A DNA stretch of 6,051 bases. It comes from Planctomycetota bacterium (GTDB lineage: Bacteria > Planctomycetota > PUPC01 > JACPCR01). Shown here in pieces: positions 4,751 to 6,051 of the stretch. Location: assembly GCA_030740295.1 (NCBI GenBank), contig JASLXP010001174.1, positions 1 through 6,051 on the forward strand, in the 5' to 3' direction. Below the pieces are notes generated by a model that saw only the letters and a list, made by a program, of their open reading frames with translations, was not told where the DNA came from and ran no database searches. The position numbers and the translations under genes are program-made. Position 1 is the first letter of the stretch, and each line of letters starts with the position of its first letter.

Positions 4751-5908
4751 ATGTCCGTAATCACTCTACTCCAGGATCTCGTTTCCATTCGCAGCACTAA
4801 TCCAATGGGGCGCGATCTCACCGGCCCCGATTATACCGAAGCTGCCTTGGCCGATTACATCGATGCTTTTTTGCGGAAGCTCGGTGCAGACATCGAACGA
4901 CAGGAAGTGAAACCAGATCGGCCAAACGTCATCGCACGTTTTGAATTCCACGGGGATGCGCCCTGGCTCATGTATGAGGCGCACATGGATACAGTGCTGG
5001 TCGAAGGGATGACGATCGATCCGTTCGACCCAGTGATCAAGGACGGCCTCATGTACGGCCGGGGCTCCTGCGATACCAAGGCATCCATGGCATCCATGCT
5101 GTGGGCCATCAATCGTCTGGTCGTAAGCAGAGATCGGCCGCGACTCAACCTGATGTTCGTCGGGGCCATGGATGAGGAATTCCAGTTTTCCGGGATCAGC
5201 CACGCTGTTGAGAATGGCGTGACTGCCGATTTCGCGGTGTGTGGCGAGCCGACCGAATTGAAACTGGTCATCGTTCACAAGGGCGCGGCCCGATGGCGTA
5301 TCCGGACGGAAGGTCTGAGTACGCACAGTTCAAAGTGCGACGATGGGATTAACGCGATCTATCGCATGGCAAAAGTCGCCAACGCCCTCGAGGAATACCA
5401 CGCGAAAGAAATGCGCCCGAGAGAAGGCCACCCCATGGTCGGCGGGCCAACCGTCAGCGTGGGCCGCATAGAAGGCGGCCAGACCGTCAATACCGTCCCG
5501 GACTGGGCCACCATTGAGCTGGACCGCCGCACTCTTCCCGGCGAGGCACCCGAAGAGGCCCGGTCCGAGATCATCGAATACCTCGCCAATCATCCGGACA
5601 TCGATTTCGAAGTGAAACATGACGAAGGCTTCAACATGTTCGGCGGAATGGAAGTCTCGCCCGATTCCACCATTGTCCAGGCCGCCAGAAGTGCCTGCGA
5701 GAGTGTGACGGGCAGCACTGAAATCCTCGGAGTGCCCTACGGCGCAGACGCAGGGAAGATGGTCGCCGCAGGTATCCCGACCATCGTTTTCGGCCCCGGC
5801 AACATTCTGCAGGCACACTCCGCGGATGAGTTCGTCGAAGTCGAGCAGGTAGAGACAGCGGTGCATATTCACGAAGCCATCGCACACCATCTGGCCGAAA
5901 GAGTTTGA
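4751..5908 (+). CDS. M20-family zinc amidohydrolase/peptidase (DapE/ArgE/CPG2-like)
   Basis: A 385-residue cytosolic hydrolase; length and motifs fit a complete M20 enzyme. Dinuclear zinc ligands and catalytic residues are visible: H78 and D80 in AHMDTV, bridging D108 in GRGSCDTKASM, general base E142 and ligand E143 in DEEF, E166 in CGEP, and H356 in LQAHSADEF. The dimerisation ('lid') domain is about 176-290, with H192 in THSS, a position that usually reaches the partner active site. Candidate reactions are deacylation of N-acetylornithine or N-succinyl-diaminopimelate, or dipeptide cleavage. No neighbour settles the choice and I would not assign argE or dapE. The frame is open back to 4622, overlapping the receiver gene, but similarity to the family begins at MSVITLLQDLVSIRST, so ATG 4751 is preferred. 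No purine-rich ribosome site precedes it; the leader reads TTTACCTCCTCCCC. It lies 46 nt after the previous stop. Confidence 0.93.
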   Translation: MSVITLLQDLVSIRSTNPMGRDLTGPDYTEAALADYIDAFLRKLGADIERQEVKPDRPNVIARFEFHGDAPWLMYEAHMDTVLVEGMTIDPFDPVIKDGLMYGRGSCDTKASMASMLWAINRLVVSRDRPRLNLMFVGAMDEEFQFSGISHAVENGVTADFAVCGEPTELKLVIVHKGAARWRIRTEGLSTHSSKCDDGINAIYRMAKVANALEEYHAKEMRPREGHPMVGGPTVSVGRIEGGQTVNTVPDWATIELDRRTLPGEAPEEARSEIIEYLANHPDIDFEVKHDEGFNMFGGMEVSPDSTIVQAARSACESVTGSTEILGVPYGADAGKMVAAGIPTIVFGPGNILQAHSADEFVEVEQVETAVHIHEAIAHHLAERV

Positions 5909-5914
5909 AACAGA

Positions 5915-5936
5915 GTGTTCAGGTTTCAGTGTTTAG
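5915..5936 (+). repeat. Short near-direct repeats
   Basis: GTGTTCAG (5915-5922), GTTTCAG (5923-5929) and GTGTTTAG (5929-5936) form three adjacent near-copies of one 7-8-nt unit just after the M20 stop codon. A unit this short may be replication slippage. Confidence 0.4.
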
Positions 5937-5947
5937 CGAAGCTTCGC
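5936..5947. repeat. 12-bp perfect palindrome
   Basis: GCGAAGCTTCGC reads the same on both strands and lies 27 nt after the M20 stop. Without a loop or T run it is a poor terminator. It could be a protein site or chance. Confidence 0.4.
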
Positions 5948-5976
5948 CTCAAACCGTCGAGTTTCTCGCCTGGGCG

Positions 5977-5992
5977 CGCCGGCCCCCTGGCG
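5977..5992 (+). repeat. GC-rich hairpin
   Basis: CGCCGG (5977-5982) pairs with CTGGCG (5987-5992) through one G-U pair, closing a CCCC loop. There is no T tract after it. Confidence 0.45.
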
Positions 5993-6003
5993 GCAACATA
6001 GGA

Positions 6004-6032
6004 GGGCGCCGGCGGGTTCCCCACCGGCGCCC
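6004..6032 (+). repeat. Strong GC hairpin at the window end
   Basis: GGGCGCCGG (6004-6012) pairs perfectly with CCGGCGCCC (6024-6032). Inside, a C-A mismatch (6013/6023) is followed by GGG (6014-6016) pairing with CCC (6020-6022) around a TTC loop: 12 G-C pairs in all. It could stop or slow polymerase, but the DNA after it is G-rich rather than T-rich, so it is not a standard intrinsic terminator. Confidence 0.7.
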
Positions 6033-6051
6033 GCGGGCGGTTGGGGGGAGG
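6033..6051 (+). other. G-rich tail, possible G-quadruplex
   Basis: GGG, GG, GGGGGG and GG runs are separated by 1-2 nt up to the window edge. The spacing would permit a two-layer G-quadruplex. It may also just mark a place where sequencing or assembly stopped. Confidence 0.3.

Noticed and set aside
4766..5890. Two 186-codon open frames on the minus strand inside the M20 gene
   Set aside because: The plus-strand M20 enzyme has all catalytic motifs in the right order, so these are shadows.

Overview
The window looks like a chromosomal piece from a free-living, Gram-negative-type bacterium. It is moderately GC-rich by eye. Three things hint at the PVC group (Verrucomicrobiota, Lentisphaerota, Planctomycetota) or a neighbouring phylum: a pseudopilin with an A|FTLIE cleavage site, a CPAD cysteine motif and a C-terminal NFLYADG motif; an outer-membrane-type LysM lipoprotein; and simple AT-rich repeats between genes. 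This assignment is inference, not proof. I see no phage genes, transposase, CRISPR array or resistance cassette.

Positions 1-2299 hold a tight four-gene operon on the minus strand, read from right to left. It encodes a membrane-anchored charged helical protein of unknown function, a type II/IV pseudopilin, a BcrA/DrrA-like ABC ATPase, and the start of an ABC-2 type permease cut by the window edge. Junctions are a 1-nt overlap (TGATG), a 3-nt gap and a 9-nt gap, so the genes are very probably co-transcribed and translationally coupled. The ATPase and permease should form one exporter. How the pseudopilin and helical protein relate to it is unknown.

Positions 2300-2821 have no protein gene. 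They hold AT-rich spacer with simple repeats and a small inverted repeat, a good sigma-70-type promoter, and a complete tRNA-Gly with anticodon CCC, CCA encoded.

Positions 2822-5908 hold three plus-strand genes. The first is a LysM + LytM (peptidase M23) lipoprotein in which almost all zinc and catalytic residues are replaced, so it is probably a regulator of cell-wall amidases like NlpD/EnvC rather than an enzyme. The second fuses a GspE_N/MshEN domain to an intact CheY-like receiver domain and has no ATPase. The third is an intact M20-family zinc amidohydrolase of the DapE/ArgE/CPG2 type. Spacers of 122 and 46 nt separate them, so the second and third may share a transcript.

Positions 5909-6051 are non-coding. 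They carry short near-repeats, then very GC-rich DNA with two hairpins and a G-rich tail.

I do not see a complete new system. The most interesting points are the metal-ligand-free LytM protein, the MshEN-receiver fusion beside it, and the pseudopilin coupled to an ABC exporter.
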